Of a DNA stretch of 64,000 bases, positions 30,873 through 37,442 are shown piece after piece; positions within the stretch are counted from its first letter, which is position 1, and each line of letters starts with the position of its first letter. The position numbers and the translations under genes were made by a program. The stretch lies in assembly GCF_007991275.1 (NCBI RefSeq), contig NZ_BJYA01000011.1, positions 1 to 64,000 of the forward strand, written 5' to 3'. A model generated the notes under the pieces. That model ran no database searches. It was not told the DNA's origin and worked only from the letters and a program-made list of their open reading frames with translations. Origin of the DNA: Alkalibacillus haloalkaliphilus (GTDB lineage Bacteria; Bacillota; Bacilli; Bacillales; Alkalibacillaceae).

Positions 30873-31739
30873 CTATTTAATCTTTGAATAATGATTGAGA
30901 ACAGAATCTACTGATGAACCATACATTTCCCCGAAAATATTTAAATGAACGAGTAAATAATATAACTGATATAAAGGTTTAACATCGTCAAAATAATCTT
31001 CTATAACACCTATATTTTTGTACCCTTCGTAAAAAGCCTCAGAGAAACCGCCGAATAAATATGTAAAAGCTAATTCAAAATGTCGATCACCATACAAAAA
31101 CGAAGGGTCTACTAAATAAGGCACCCCTTCTTTGTTATATAGCCAATTTCCACTCCATAAATCACCATGCAAATATGAGGCAGTAACATTTTTAGGTAAA
31201 ACCTCTTCACATCGATCGATAACATCCCATAACTGGCTTTGTCTTTTTCCTTTTATGCTTCCTCGTGCTACGCCAATATCATATTGAGCTTTTAAGCGAC
31301 AAGAACTGTAATACTCAGGCCAATTTGCATAAAGGCCATTCGGTTGTTCTAACGTTCCGATATAAGTGACGTGTTCATAACCATGTTTAGATGAATAAGA
31401 ATTATGTAACATGGCCACTTTCTCACCTAAAATATCCTCTTGTGAACTCTGTCCTTGTTCGATCCATTCTAACAGCATATGAGATTCATTAGGTTTGTCA
31501 CTATAAGAATAAACTTGAGGAACATTAATTGTATTCGTATTTTTAATATTTTGAAGCCCTTCAGCTTCTAACTCAAAAAATCTTTCTGGCGATTGGTCGT
31601 TTAACTTAATAAAGTACTCATTCTCATTAGTTTGAATATAAAAGCTATCGTTAATGTCACCACCTGATACACTTTTAATTTCAATAACACCAGAGTAATC
31701 ACCAAAGTCTATTAATGATTGTTCAATGATATTTTTCAT
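30873..31739 (-). CDS. Fructosamine kinase / FN3K-family kinase
   Basis: FN3K-family kinases phosphorylate sugars bound to amines or proteins (ketosamines), which then decompose: a deglycation function. The 288-residue protein shows the family features SVSGGDINDSFYIQT (nucleotide loop), EYFIKLND (ATP lysine), HMLLEWIE (hinge), the catalytic LHGDLWSGNW at about residues 188-197 and the metal site in DPSFLYGDRHFELAF. GGAGG six bases before the ATG at 31739 sets the start. Next to an aldehyde dehydrogenase it may belong to a carbonyl-damage response, but the 61-base gap does not prove an operon. Confidence 0.87.
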   Translation of the reverse strand: MKNIIEQSLIDFGDYSGVIEIKSVSGGDINDSFYIQTNENEYFIKLNDQSPERFFELEAEGLQNIKNTNTINVPQVYSYSDKPNESHMLLEWIEQGQSSQEDILGEKVAMLHNSYSSKHGYEHVTYIGTLEQPNGLYANWPEYYSSCRLKAQYDIGVARGSIKGKRQSQLWDVIDRCEEVLPKNVTASYLHGDLWSGNWLYNKEGVPYLVDPSFLYGDRHFELAFTYLFGGFSEAFYEGYKNIGVIEDYFDDVKPLYQLYYLLVHLNIFGEMYGSSVDSVLNHYSKIK

Positions 31740-31770
31740 ACGATACCTCCAAAAGCACTTCTTATAAAAA

Positions 31771-31811
31771 GAAATACCAATCGTGATGTTAACCATCTCG
31801 ACTGGTATTTC
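31771..31811 (-). terminator. Terminator after CwlO-like gene
   Basis: GAAATACCAGTCG pairs with CGATTGGTATTTC, and TTTTATAAG follows on the minus strand. It ends the hydrolase transcript just before the fructosamine kinase gene, which therefore needs its own promoter or read-through. Confidence 0.82.
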
Positions 31812-31821
31812 TCATTAACAA

Positions 31822-33057
31822 TTATTGAATACGGCGAACGTGACCGTTAAAGTTTTGATCCCAGTAACCAGATGTCATATTAGCGACAGCTACACCTGTT
31901 GAGTTTTGTGCACCTAAGAACTGACCGTTACCTAAATAAATTCCAATATGTCCATCTTGTTTATACGTATCAAAAAAGACCAGGTCTCCTCTTTGCATTT
32001 CACTTGGTGATACTCTTGTACCTACATGAACGAAGTCATCAGTACTACGCCCTTGCACATTGAGTCCACCTTGACTGAACGCCCATGTTAAGAAACCAGA
32101 ACAGTCAAAACCTGAAGGAGAAGTACCACCCCAAACATAAGGTGTTCCTGTTTGTGTCATACCCGCTTCAATTACACTTTCCATACTTCCGTTCCCGCTA
32201 ACATTGGACGAAGACGAGGACTGAACTGAATTACTTACGTTTCCACCATTATTCGAGTTACTACTAGAACTATTACTAGAAGCTAGAGTTACTGTTTCAG
32301 CTTCCGAACGCTCAATATCTTGTCTAACCTCTTCTTGTAAAGAAGCCAACTCTCTGTCTTGAACTTCTAATTCTTCTTGTAAAGCGACTAACTCTTGTTG
32401 TTTATCTTGTAATTCATCTTGTTTCTGTTCACTAGAATCTTTTTGGTCCTCTAGCAATTCATTCATTCCAACTAGTTCTTGTTCCATTGCTTCTAATTCA
32501 TCCACTTGATCTAATAAAGTCTGCTGCTTGCTTTCGACTTCATTTTTATCAGATACTTGCTGATCGACTAAATCTTTATCAGAATCCATAATTTTGTTTA
32601 CGGTAGTTACACGACTAACAAAATCACCAAAATTACTAGCACCTAGTATGACATCAATATAATTTACATTACCACCGTTTCTTTGTAACGTCGATAACCT
32701 TTCACTTAACACTTCTTGGCGTATATCAATTCTCTCTTGAATTATTTCAATTTCATTTTCTAAGTAATCTGCTTCTTCTTGTGTTTCATCTATTTGTTGT
32801 TCTGTTTCTTCTAGCTTTGCCTCATTTTGTTCTCTTGCTTCATTAATGCGATCAATCTCTTGATTTAACTCTTCTAATTCAGTTAAAACTTCGGCTAGCT
32901 CTGCTTCAGCTTCAGACAACTCTTCACTTAACTCTGAGCGTTCATCTGATAAATCTGATTCTCGATCCCTTAGTTCATCAGTATCGGCATATGTAGTTGC
33001 TGCAAAAGTTAAACTCAAGACAAGAGTTAAAACTATTGAATAGGTAATTTTATTCAC
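31822..33057 (-). CDS. Secreted CwlO-like NlpC/P60 D,L-endopeptidase (GTG start)
   Basis: Secreted peptidoglycan endopeptidase cleaving the stem peptide. In the 411-residue product, residues 1-24 are a signal peptide ending at TYA-DTD. A long coiled coil follows at about 28-235 (ELSEELSEAEAELAEVLTEL, and repeated EQ-rich heptads), then a Ser/Asn-rich linker (SNSSSSNSNNGGN). The NlpC/P60 domain closes the protein, with catalytic Cys in GFDCSGFLTW (about 319) and His in DGHIGIYLGNG (about 369). This is the CwlO architecture, an elongation hydrolase regulated by FtsEX in B. subtilis. The GTG at 33057 has GGGGG eight bases upstream. cwlO is not found here in B. subtilis. Confidence 0.9.
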   Translation of the reverse strand: MNKITYSIVLTLVLSLTFAATTYADTDELRDRESDLSDERSELSEELSEAEAELAEVLTELEELNQEIDRINEAREQNEAKLEETEQQIDETQEEADYLENEIEIIQERIDIRQEVLSERLSTLQRNGGNVNYIDVILGASNFGDFVSRVTTVNKIMDSDKDLVDQQVSDKNEVESKQQTLLDQVDELEAMEQELVGMNELLEDQKDSSEQKQDELQDKQQELVALQEELEVQDRELASLQEEVRQDIERSEAETVTLASSNSSSSNSNNGGNVSNSVQSSSSSNVSGNGSMESVIEAGMTQTGTPYVWGGTSPSGFDCSGFLTWAFSQGGLNVQGRSTDDFVHVGTRVSPSEMQRGDLVFFDTYKQDGHIGIYLGNGQFLGAQNSTGVAVANMTSGYWDQNFNGHVRRIQ

Positions 33058-33300
33058 GATCGCTTCCCCCAAATACTAATCTATTAAATCTCTTTTTTTG
33101 ATTATAACATACATATCTTTTCAAATAGATAATAGAGTTATTACAATTATATTTCATTTTATCATATATAAAGTATCATTTTGTCGATATTCCTCTATTT
33201 ATTACTAATGTATTCTAGTCTATTTTACATGTATGGTGGCTCACCTAATAAGACTTAATGCACGTAACCATTTTATCATCTCACAATTAAAAATCCATGA

Positions 33301-33309
33301 CATATGTTG
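33301..33309 (+). promoter_or_regulatory. Possible sporulation (sigma-K/sigma-E) -10 element
   Basis: CATATGTTG fits the sigma-K pattern CATAnnnT, with ACA of CACA (33282-33285) 15 bases upstream as a possible -35. It lies 34 bases before a putative spore-coat gene. The match is short. Confidence 0.35.
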
Positions 33310-33342
33310 ATAAGAAGAATGGAAATATAAGGAGGATACGTG

Positions 33343-33699
33343 ATGAAACACAGGCCTTATAACTGTTTTATTTATTCACCTGAGTTCACTGTTGAACAGC
33401 GACAAGAATTCCCTGAAATCGATCCATCAAAATTTAAAGAATCAGCTGAGGCTTTTAGTCAATTAATGGCGGACGGAAGCTTAATGCTTGATGAACTGTC
33501 ACAATCTGATGAATTAGCATTTGAAGTGATGGAAGCAGCTCAAGTCAATGACATTAATCGTGTACAGGAATTGCTTCAAGCAACAGGTGTAACTCATGAT
33601 CTGGATGTAGAGTTTACACCAAGTGGTATAACACTTAGGATGAGGACTAGTGCCAATGCTGGCAATTGCTGTGTACTGACGATGTTACTAAAGTGGTAA
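33343..33699 (+). CDS. Putative inner spore coat protein, 118 residues
   Basis: I cannot name it with certainty. The plan is an N-terminus rich in Tyr, Pro and Phe (KHRPYNCFIYSPEFT), a central helical part (DPSKFKESAEAFSQLMADGS, AFEVMEAAQVNDINRVQELL) and a beta-like C-terminus ending in a paired cysteine motif NCCVLTMLLKW. From memory this resembles the B. subtilis inner-coat protein YuzC family, which ends in a CC-LT-RW pattern; this needs a search. GGAGG is seven bases before the ATG at 33343, with a GTG one codon earlier. It has its own sporulation-like promoter and a terminator, so it is a single gene on the plus strand, opposite to its neighbours. Confidence 0.7.
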   Translation: MKHRPYNCFIYSPEFTVEQRQEFPEIDPSKFKESAEAFSQLMADGSLMLDELSQSDELAFEVMEAAQVNDINRVQELLQATGVTHDLDVEFTPSGITLRMRTSANAGNCCVLTMLLKW

Positions 33700-33718
33700 C
33701 TAACATTATAAATCAATT

Positions 33719-33748
33719 AAAAAACGACCTTAATTGGTCGTTTTTTTG
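33719..33748. terminator. Bidirectional terminator between two convergent genes
   Basis: AAAACGACC pairs with GGTCGTTTT around TTAATT, with A and T runs on both sides. It serves the coat-like gene (plus) and the membrane-anchored gene (minus). Confidence 0.9.
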
Positions 33749-33769
33749 TTAGTGTCACCATGCTATGGA

Positions 33770-34228
33770 TTAATGAAAAGGAATAAAGTACCTTGTCCTT
33801 GGCTTTAATTTAATTTCATCTTCATAGGTGCCTTCATCGTTTGACCAATTTAGATAAAATGTATATTCTTCTTCATGACTTGCTGCGCCAGCTCTTGTTA
33901 AGAATTCCCTCGAAGAACCACCACTGAAAACACTACTGAAACCACTACTGAACTCATGATTTAATTCTCGCGTATTGTTGAATGAACCACCCCTAACGAG
34001 CTTAGCTTCATGAAGCGTAACATCCCCTTCTCCCCTCCAAAAGATTGTTACTTCCCAAGTATCTTTTGAACCATAAGTATATTCGTAATGAACAACCCAT
34101 CCTTCATTGCTTTCACCGACCCAGATCTCTGGCTCATTTATGGAATGATAAACCCAATAAATTAATAACAATACAATTACAATACTAACGATTATGATTG
34201 TATACTTCTTTTGAATAATTAAAACCAC
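33770..34228 (-). CDS. Membrane-anchored protein of unknown function
   Basis: No family recognised. The ORF has one N-terminal membrane segment (YTIIIVSIVIVLLLIYWVY, about residues 9-27). A roughly 120-residue extracytoplasmic part follows, with aromatic, beta-rich stretches (WVVHYEYTYGSKDTWEVTIFW) and a Ser/Gly/Phe segment (SSGFSSVFSGGSS). The start is uncertain. The first in-frame GTG (34228) overlaps the only Shine-Dalgarno (AAGGTGG); with normal spacing that sequence would point to an ATT three codons later, and there is no better ATG. It is transcribed away from the element remnant and is the first gene beyond the left repeat. Confidence 0.65.
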   Translation of the reverse strand: MVLIIQKKYTIIIVSIVIVLLLIYWVYHSINEPEIWVGESNEGWVVHYEYTYGSKDTWEVTIFWRGEGDVTLHEAKLVRGGSFNNTRELNHEFSSGFSSVFSGGSSREFLTRAGAASHEEEYTFYLNWSNDEGTYEDEIKLKPRTRYFIPFH

Positions 34229-34248
34229 CTTCCATACTCAAAATTAAT

Positions 34249-34340
34249 ATAAAAAAATGCTTCAAACCTTATTAGGTCTGAAGCATCTAGTGTATGTAAT
34301 TAATCATACTATGTTATATAAATGGCGTCCAGGGGCAGAC
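34249..34340. repeat. Left copy of tRNA-Arg 3' end plus terminator (attachment-site scar)
   Basis: About 92 bases align with 35512-35610 at roughly 80 percent identity by eye. In minus-strand order it contains a fragment matching the tRNA-Arg 3' end (revcomp of TGGCGTCC-GGGCAG), a spacer with TGTATGTAAT, and a hairpin (ATGCTTCAGACCT against AGGTTTGAAGCAT) followed by T7. It looks like the original tRNA terminator displaced by an integration. Confidence 0.7.
34253..34284 (-). terminator. Displaced tRNA-operon terminator
   Basis: ATGCTTCA pairs with TGAAGCAT, extended by an AGACCT/AGGTTT inner part, and runs into T7 on the minus strand. It is homologous to the terminator next to tRNA-Arg at 35514-35555. 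Confidence 0.75.
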
Positions 34341-34516
34341 CTAAAAACCAAGCTCTAAGCATTGATATAAAGTAATTTAACAGTACTTAATGAATTGCTA
34401 TTAATTCCGTAATATCCGTCATTTCCTATTTTGGTCAAGTAGTTCAATAATTTCTGTATATCTATTTAATCTTTCGGCAAACTACTTATATAATATTTAA
34501 TAATGGAGTGAATAAA

Positions 34517-34720
34517 TTGAATAACGGAAACCAAAACATCAACAATAGTAATCAAGGAAGTTTACTTAACGCTAACAATAGAAATTACCCTCTATTCGGT
34601 ATAGCCATATCAGGAATATTGTTAACAACTGTTTACACAGCTGTTTTAGCATCTCAATTAATGGCAACTAAAAATAAAGTTAATTATCTATATTACAATG
34701 AGAAATTTAGAAATAAATAA
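34517..34720 (+). CDS. Small Asn-rich single-pass membrane protein (element cargo)
   Basis: No family recognised. With the TTG at 34517 (GGAG eight bases upstream) the product has 67 residues; a GTG at 34508 lies inside the ribosome binding site and is less likely. The first 25 residues are mostly Asn, Gln and Ser (NNGNQNINNSNQG). One hydrophobic helix follows (YPLFGIAISGILLTTVYTAV), then a basic, Tyr-containing tail (KNKVNYLYYNEKFRNK). The frame is intact although neighbouring element genes are broken, which hints at recent arrival or retained use. A TATAAT at 34489-34494 could be its -10. Confidence 0.5.
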   Translation: MNNGNQNINNSNQGSLLNANNRNYPLFGIAISGILLTTVYTAVLASQLMATKNKVNYLYYNEKFRNK

Positions 34721-34788
34721 ATGATCAATACCTTAGTATCATTCCTTATCTATAGCACATAAAAGGAAGGTCGTGGGTTTTTTTATGC

Positions 34789-34963
34789 TTATAAATTCCC
34801 AGTAATAATTTTTTCCACTTTTTGTTTTCCTTCTTCATTCAATTTCATAAATAGAGATTCCACCATCAGTATCTTTACATAGTTGATTTAATGCTCTATT
34901 AAGGTGTTCTCTCCATTCGCTATTTTCAGTTGTAAAATTTAAAACAAAAGTGGATTAACTCAT
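34789..34963 (-). pseudogene. Broken small phage/ICE-type gene
   Basis: Read on the minus strand from an ATG at 34963, codon 3 is a stop (MS-stop). The frame then continues STFVLNFTTENSEWREHLN, then a segment with LCKDTDGG, and shifts near 34850-34862 into SLFMKLNEEGKQKVEKII ending at 34789. Joining the frames gives a coherent helical protein of about 57 residues, so this is a gene carrying one nonsense and one frameshift lesion. I do not know its function. The 330 bases from 34721 to 35051 hold nothing else that I can support. Confidence 0.55.
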
Positions 34964-35051
34964 TTAATTCAACCCTTTCTTTTGCTTTATCCGTCTGTTA
35001 TACATCATGCTCGTTATATGGATCACCTTATGTCGTTTTTAACTCTACAAT

Positions 35052-35441
35052 ATGCTTTCCAATCAAAGTTCTAAAAGGATTGTTAAAATGGACAACCGTA
35101 CAATGCAATCTTTTAAGAAGTTGTTCATGAAGATGCCTAGTAACCTAAACCAATTAGTATTTTATAGTGGATCGTCTAAGTACAAAGTTATTAGCAACAC
35201 CAGTGCAAACAAAACACTTCATAAGCTATTAGATGAAATTGGTGCAAATCGTATTTCAGTTCATGGTTTAAGGCATACTCATGCTAGTGTCTTACTTTAT
35301 GAAGGCATTTCAGTGTATTATGTATCTGAACGCTTAGGACATTCTACAATTGAAACTACTATGAACCACTATGCACACTTGATAAAAGAATTATGTGAGA
35401 AAGATGAACAACAAACTATTCAAGTTTTTGAATCTATTTAG
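35052..35441 (+). pseudogene. Truncated tyrosine recombinase (phage/ICE integrase C-terminal part)
   Basis: The 129-codon frame encodes only the C-terminal half of the catalytic domain. It shows the HxxR box as HGLRH (H71, R74), the LGHSTIETTMNHYAH box with H97 and the nucleophile Y107, all intact. The DNA-binding N-terminal domains and the first catalytic arginine region are missing, and the ATG at 35052 has no ribosome binding site, so the protein cannot be active. Full-length relatives have about 370-400 residues. It points toward the tRNA-Arg gene 150 bases away, as integrase genes next to their attachment site do. Confidence 0.85.
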
Positions 35442-35511
35442 GTGTAAAAGATGTGTAAAAAAAATTATTTTTTCACCTTATTCTAACGTATTCTTGTCTG
35501 TTCGGTTTTAC

Positions 35512-35610
35512 ATAAAAAAATACTTCAAAACCTTATGTAGCAAGGATTGAAGTATCTTAGTGTATGTAATCAAATTACGCTATCTTATAAAAATGGCGTC
35601 CCGGGCAGGA
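35512..35610. repeat. Right copy of tRNA-Arg 3' end plus terminator
   Basis: Partner of the repeat at 34249-34340. This copy contains the 3' end of the functional tRNA-Arg (from 35594) and the active terminator, so it is the attachment-site half that restored the tRNA. Confidence 0.7.
35514..35555 (-). terminator. Terminator of the tRNA-Gly/tRNA-Arg unit
   Basis: GATACTTCAATCCTTG and its partner CATAAGGTTTTGAAGTAT form an imperfect hairpin that runs into T7 on the minus strand, about 40 bases past the tRNA-Arg CCA end. Confidence 0.8.
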
Positions 35611-35670
35611 TTCGAACCTGCGACCGACAGCTTAGAAGGCTGTTGCTCTATCCTGCTGAGCTACCGGGAC
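35594..35670 (-). tRNA. tRNA-Arg (anticodon UCU)
   Basis: The 77-base minus-strand sequence folds as a cloverleaf: acceptor GTCCCGG/CCGGGAC with discriminator G, an encoded CCA, a D-arm with TAGCTCAG, and T-loop GTTCGAATCC. The anticodon loop CTTCTAA within CAGCCTTCTAAGCTG gives UCU, which reads AGA/AGG. It is the downstream partner of tRNA-Gly and the apparent integration target of the decayed element. Confidence 0.96.
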
Positions 35671-35698
35671 CTCTCAAAAAGTTGACTTATGTATTAAA

Positions 35699-35772
35699 TG
35701 GAGCGGGTGATGGGAATCGAACCCACAACATCAGCTTGGAAGGCTGAGGTTTTACCATTAAACTACACCCGC
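35699..35772 (-). tRNA. tRNA-Gly (anticodon UCC)
   Basis: 74 bases on the minus strand: acceptor GCGGGTG/CACCCGC, discriminator U, encoded CCA, T-loop GTTCGATTCC. The anticodon loop CTTCCAA within CAGCCTTCCAAGCTG gives UCC, which reads GGA/GGG. It is the first gene of a two-tRNA unit, 28 bases before tRNA-Arg. Confidence 0.96.
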
Positions 35773-35826
35773 ATAATGAACGGTGACTTGCAACAATGTT
35801 TAATTCCTCTGTTGCGGACAAAGATT

Positions 35827-35856
35827 ATTATATAAAAGAACGACCTCTAATGTCAA
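35827..35856 (-). promoter_or_regulatory. Sigma-A promoter of the tRNA unit
   Basis: Consensus TTGACA (plus 35851-35856), an 18-base spacer and consensus TATAAT (plus 35827-35832) lie about 55 bases before tRNA-Gly: a strong stable-RNA promoter. Confidence 0.85.
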
Positions 35857-35885
35857 CACACAACCTATAAAAATTTAAAGTTTAA

Positions 35886-35918
35886 GTTTCAGGTAGGGAC
35901 TTGGCCCTAACCTGAAAC
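35886..35918 (-). terminator. Terminator overlapping the rdgB stop
   Basis: GTTTCAGGTTAGGG pairs with CCCTACCTGAAAC, with only TTAAACTTT after it. The stem includes the last rdgB codons and its TAG stop. Confidence 0.65.
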
Positions 35919-36509
35919 TTTTTCTGAGAGTACTTTAACCATGTCGTTCAATGCCATTCGACGATGACTAATTTCATTTTTCACTGTCGACCCTAATTCA
36001 GATAATGTTTGATCATATCCATCTGGTTGGAAAATCGGGTCATAACCAAAGCCTTTAATGCCACGTCGCTCGTTTGTGATCTTTCCATGGCATTTACCTT
36101 TCGTCGTTAGTACTTCTTCTCCCGGTTCTGCATATGCCATAACACAGACGAAAGCGGCACTTCGATCGTCCGCATTTTTTTCATCTAACTTTGTAAGTAC
36201 TTTTTCAATGTTCGCATCATCGCTTTTTTCTTCACCTGCATAGCGAGCTGAGTATACTCCAGGCTCTCCATTTAAAGCATCAACTTCTAAACCTGAGTCA
36301 TCTGCTATGACGGCCAAGTTATGTCTTTTAGCATAAGTTTTGGCTTTTAAGACGGCATTCTCTTCGAAAGTTACACCCGTTTCTTCTACATCTTCCATGT
36401 TTGTCACATGATCTTGAAGGCTTTCAATTTCAACCGATAAACCTGATAAAATTTGTTCGAACTCTTTTATTTTACCTTTATTAGTCGTTGCAACATAAAT
36501 TGTTTTCAT
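35907..36509 (-). CDS. rdgB: Non-canonical purine NTP pyrophosphatase (RdgB/HAM1 family)
   Basis: Hydrolyses dITP, XTP and related nucleotides to monophosphates, which keeps damaged purines out of nucleic acids. The 200-residue protein begins with the substrate-binding motif ATTNKGKIKEFEQIL, followed by ADDSGLEVDALNGEPGVYSA with the catalytic and metal acidic residues, GFGYDPIFQPDG and a C-terminal NEISHRRMAL. AGGGG before the ATG at 36509 sets the start; the open frame begins inside rph at 36548. It lies 10 bases after rph, as ysnA does in B. subtilis. Confidence 0.96.
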   Translation of the reverse strand: MKTIYVATTNKGKIKEFEQILSGLSVEIESLQDHVTNMEDVEETGVTFEENAVLKAKTYAKRHNLAVIADDSGLEVDALNGEPGVYSARYAGEEKSDDANIEKVLTKLDEKNADDRSAAFVCVMAYAEPGEEVLTTKGKCHGKITNERRGIKGFGYDPIFQPDGYDQTLSELGSTVKNEISHRRMALNDMVKVLSEKVSG

Positions 36510-36519
36510 CGAAATTCCC

Positions 36520-37260
36520 CTAACTATGAATTGAATTAGCTGCTTCACCTAATGCATCTTTTTGTATGTCTATAATTTGCTTAAGTCCACTTGTACCTAA
36601 TTGAAGCATTTCATTTAACTGGCTTGGCGTGAATGTCGCTTCTTCTCCTGTACCTTGTAGTTCAACAAATTCACCTTGACCTGTCATAACCATGTTTAAG
36701 TCTACATTAGCCTTTGAATCTTCGTCATAACATAGATCCAATATTGCTTCAGACTCTGGTGTTATACCGACAGAAGTTGCTGCTAAAAAGTTGGTAATTG
36801 GCATTTCTTTAATTAGCTCATCTTCTAATAATTTAACACATGCCAATGTTGTTGCAACAAAGGCTCCTGTAATAGCAGCAGTTCTTGTTCCACCGTCTGC
36901 TTGGATCACGTCACAGTCTACCCAAATTGTACGCTCACCGATTTTTTCAAGATCAATAACAGCTCTTAACGAACGTCCAATTAAGCGTTGTATTTCCATC
37001 GTACGGCCTGCTACTTTACCTTTAGAAGATTCACGAATGTTACGTTGTTCTGTTGCTCTAGGTAACATAGCATATTCTGCAGTAATCCACCCTTTACCCT
37101 CTCCTCTTAAAAAAGGAGGGACGCGCTTTTCTACACTTGCGTTACAAATGACTTTCGTATCGCCGACTGTAATTAAAACAGATCCTTCAGGGTGCTTAGT
37201 AAAATTGGTTGTTATTGTCATATTTCTTAATTCATCATTTCGACGTCCATCAATTCTCAT
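36520..37260 (-). CDS. rph: Ribonuclease PH
   Basis: Phosphorolytic 3'-5' exoribonuclease that trims tRNA precursors. Family segments seen in 246 residues: [33 protein letters not shown], the RPGRT-type patch as [17 protein letters not shown], and the phosphate and metal region [26 protein letters not shown] six bases before the ATG at 37260 supports the start. The neighbouring gerM of B. subtilis is missing; murI is next upstream. Confidence 0.96.
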   Translation of the reverse strand: MRIDGRRNDELRNMTITTNFTKHPEGSVLITVGDTKVICNASVEKRVPPFLRGEGKGWITAEYAMLPRATEQRNIRESSKGKVAGRTMEIQRLIGRSLRAVIDLEKIGERTIWVDCDVIQADGGTRTAAITGAFVATTLACVKLLEDELIKEMPITNFLAATSVGITPESEAILDLCYDEDSKANVDLNMVMTGQGEFVELQGTGEEATFTPSQLNEMLQLGTSGLKQIIDIQKDALGEAANSIHS

Positions 37261-37410
37261 CTTTTGCCTCCTCAAACTTCCATAAGCAATCGACTATTAT
37301 TTTATCTATAGTTCTGATTGCTATACACCGCATACAGTATAACATACGCATAACTATGTCAGCTCTATATTTATCAGTAATCTACAATTTAGATCAATTT
37401 AAACATAAAA

Positions 37411-37442
37411 AAACTTATACCACGTTAAATGGCATAAGTTTT
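37411..37442 (-). terminator. Terminator after murI
   Basis: AAAACTTATGCC pairs with GGTATAAGTTTT, followed by TTTATG; the 5' arm covers the murI stop codon. About 150 bases before rph hold no other gene. Confidence 0.8.

Larger units (their letters stand above)
34249..35610. mobile_element. Decayed integrative element at the tRNA-Arg locus
   Basis: Two diverged copies of the tRNA-Arg 3' end plus terminator bracket about 1.2 kb. Inside are a C-terminal integrase fragment facing the tRNA, a broken minus-strand gene and a small Asn-rich membrane ORF. This is the expected anatomy of a phage or ICE remnant inserted into a tRNA gene 3' end, after large internal deletion. No replication, packaging or conjugation gene survives. 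Confidence 0.7.

Noticed and set aside
34321-34345. Possible second tRNA gene near 34325 (TGGCGTCC-like start)
   Set aside because: Only about 18 bases match the tRNA-Arg 3' end; there is no D-arm, anticodon arm or 5' acceptor strand, so it is a remnant.
29351-35890. Defence island or new immune system in the variable block
   Set aside because: No nuclease, helicase, reverse transcriptase, methylase, toxin-antitoxin pair or effector domain is visible; the genes are metabolic, wall-related or remnants.
36791-37285. 164-codon plus-strand open frame opposite rph
   Set aside because: It is a shadow of the well-conserved rph on the other strand, with low-complexity translation and no ribosome binding site.
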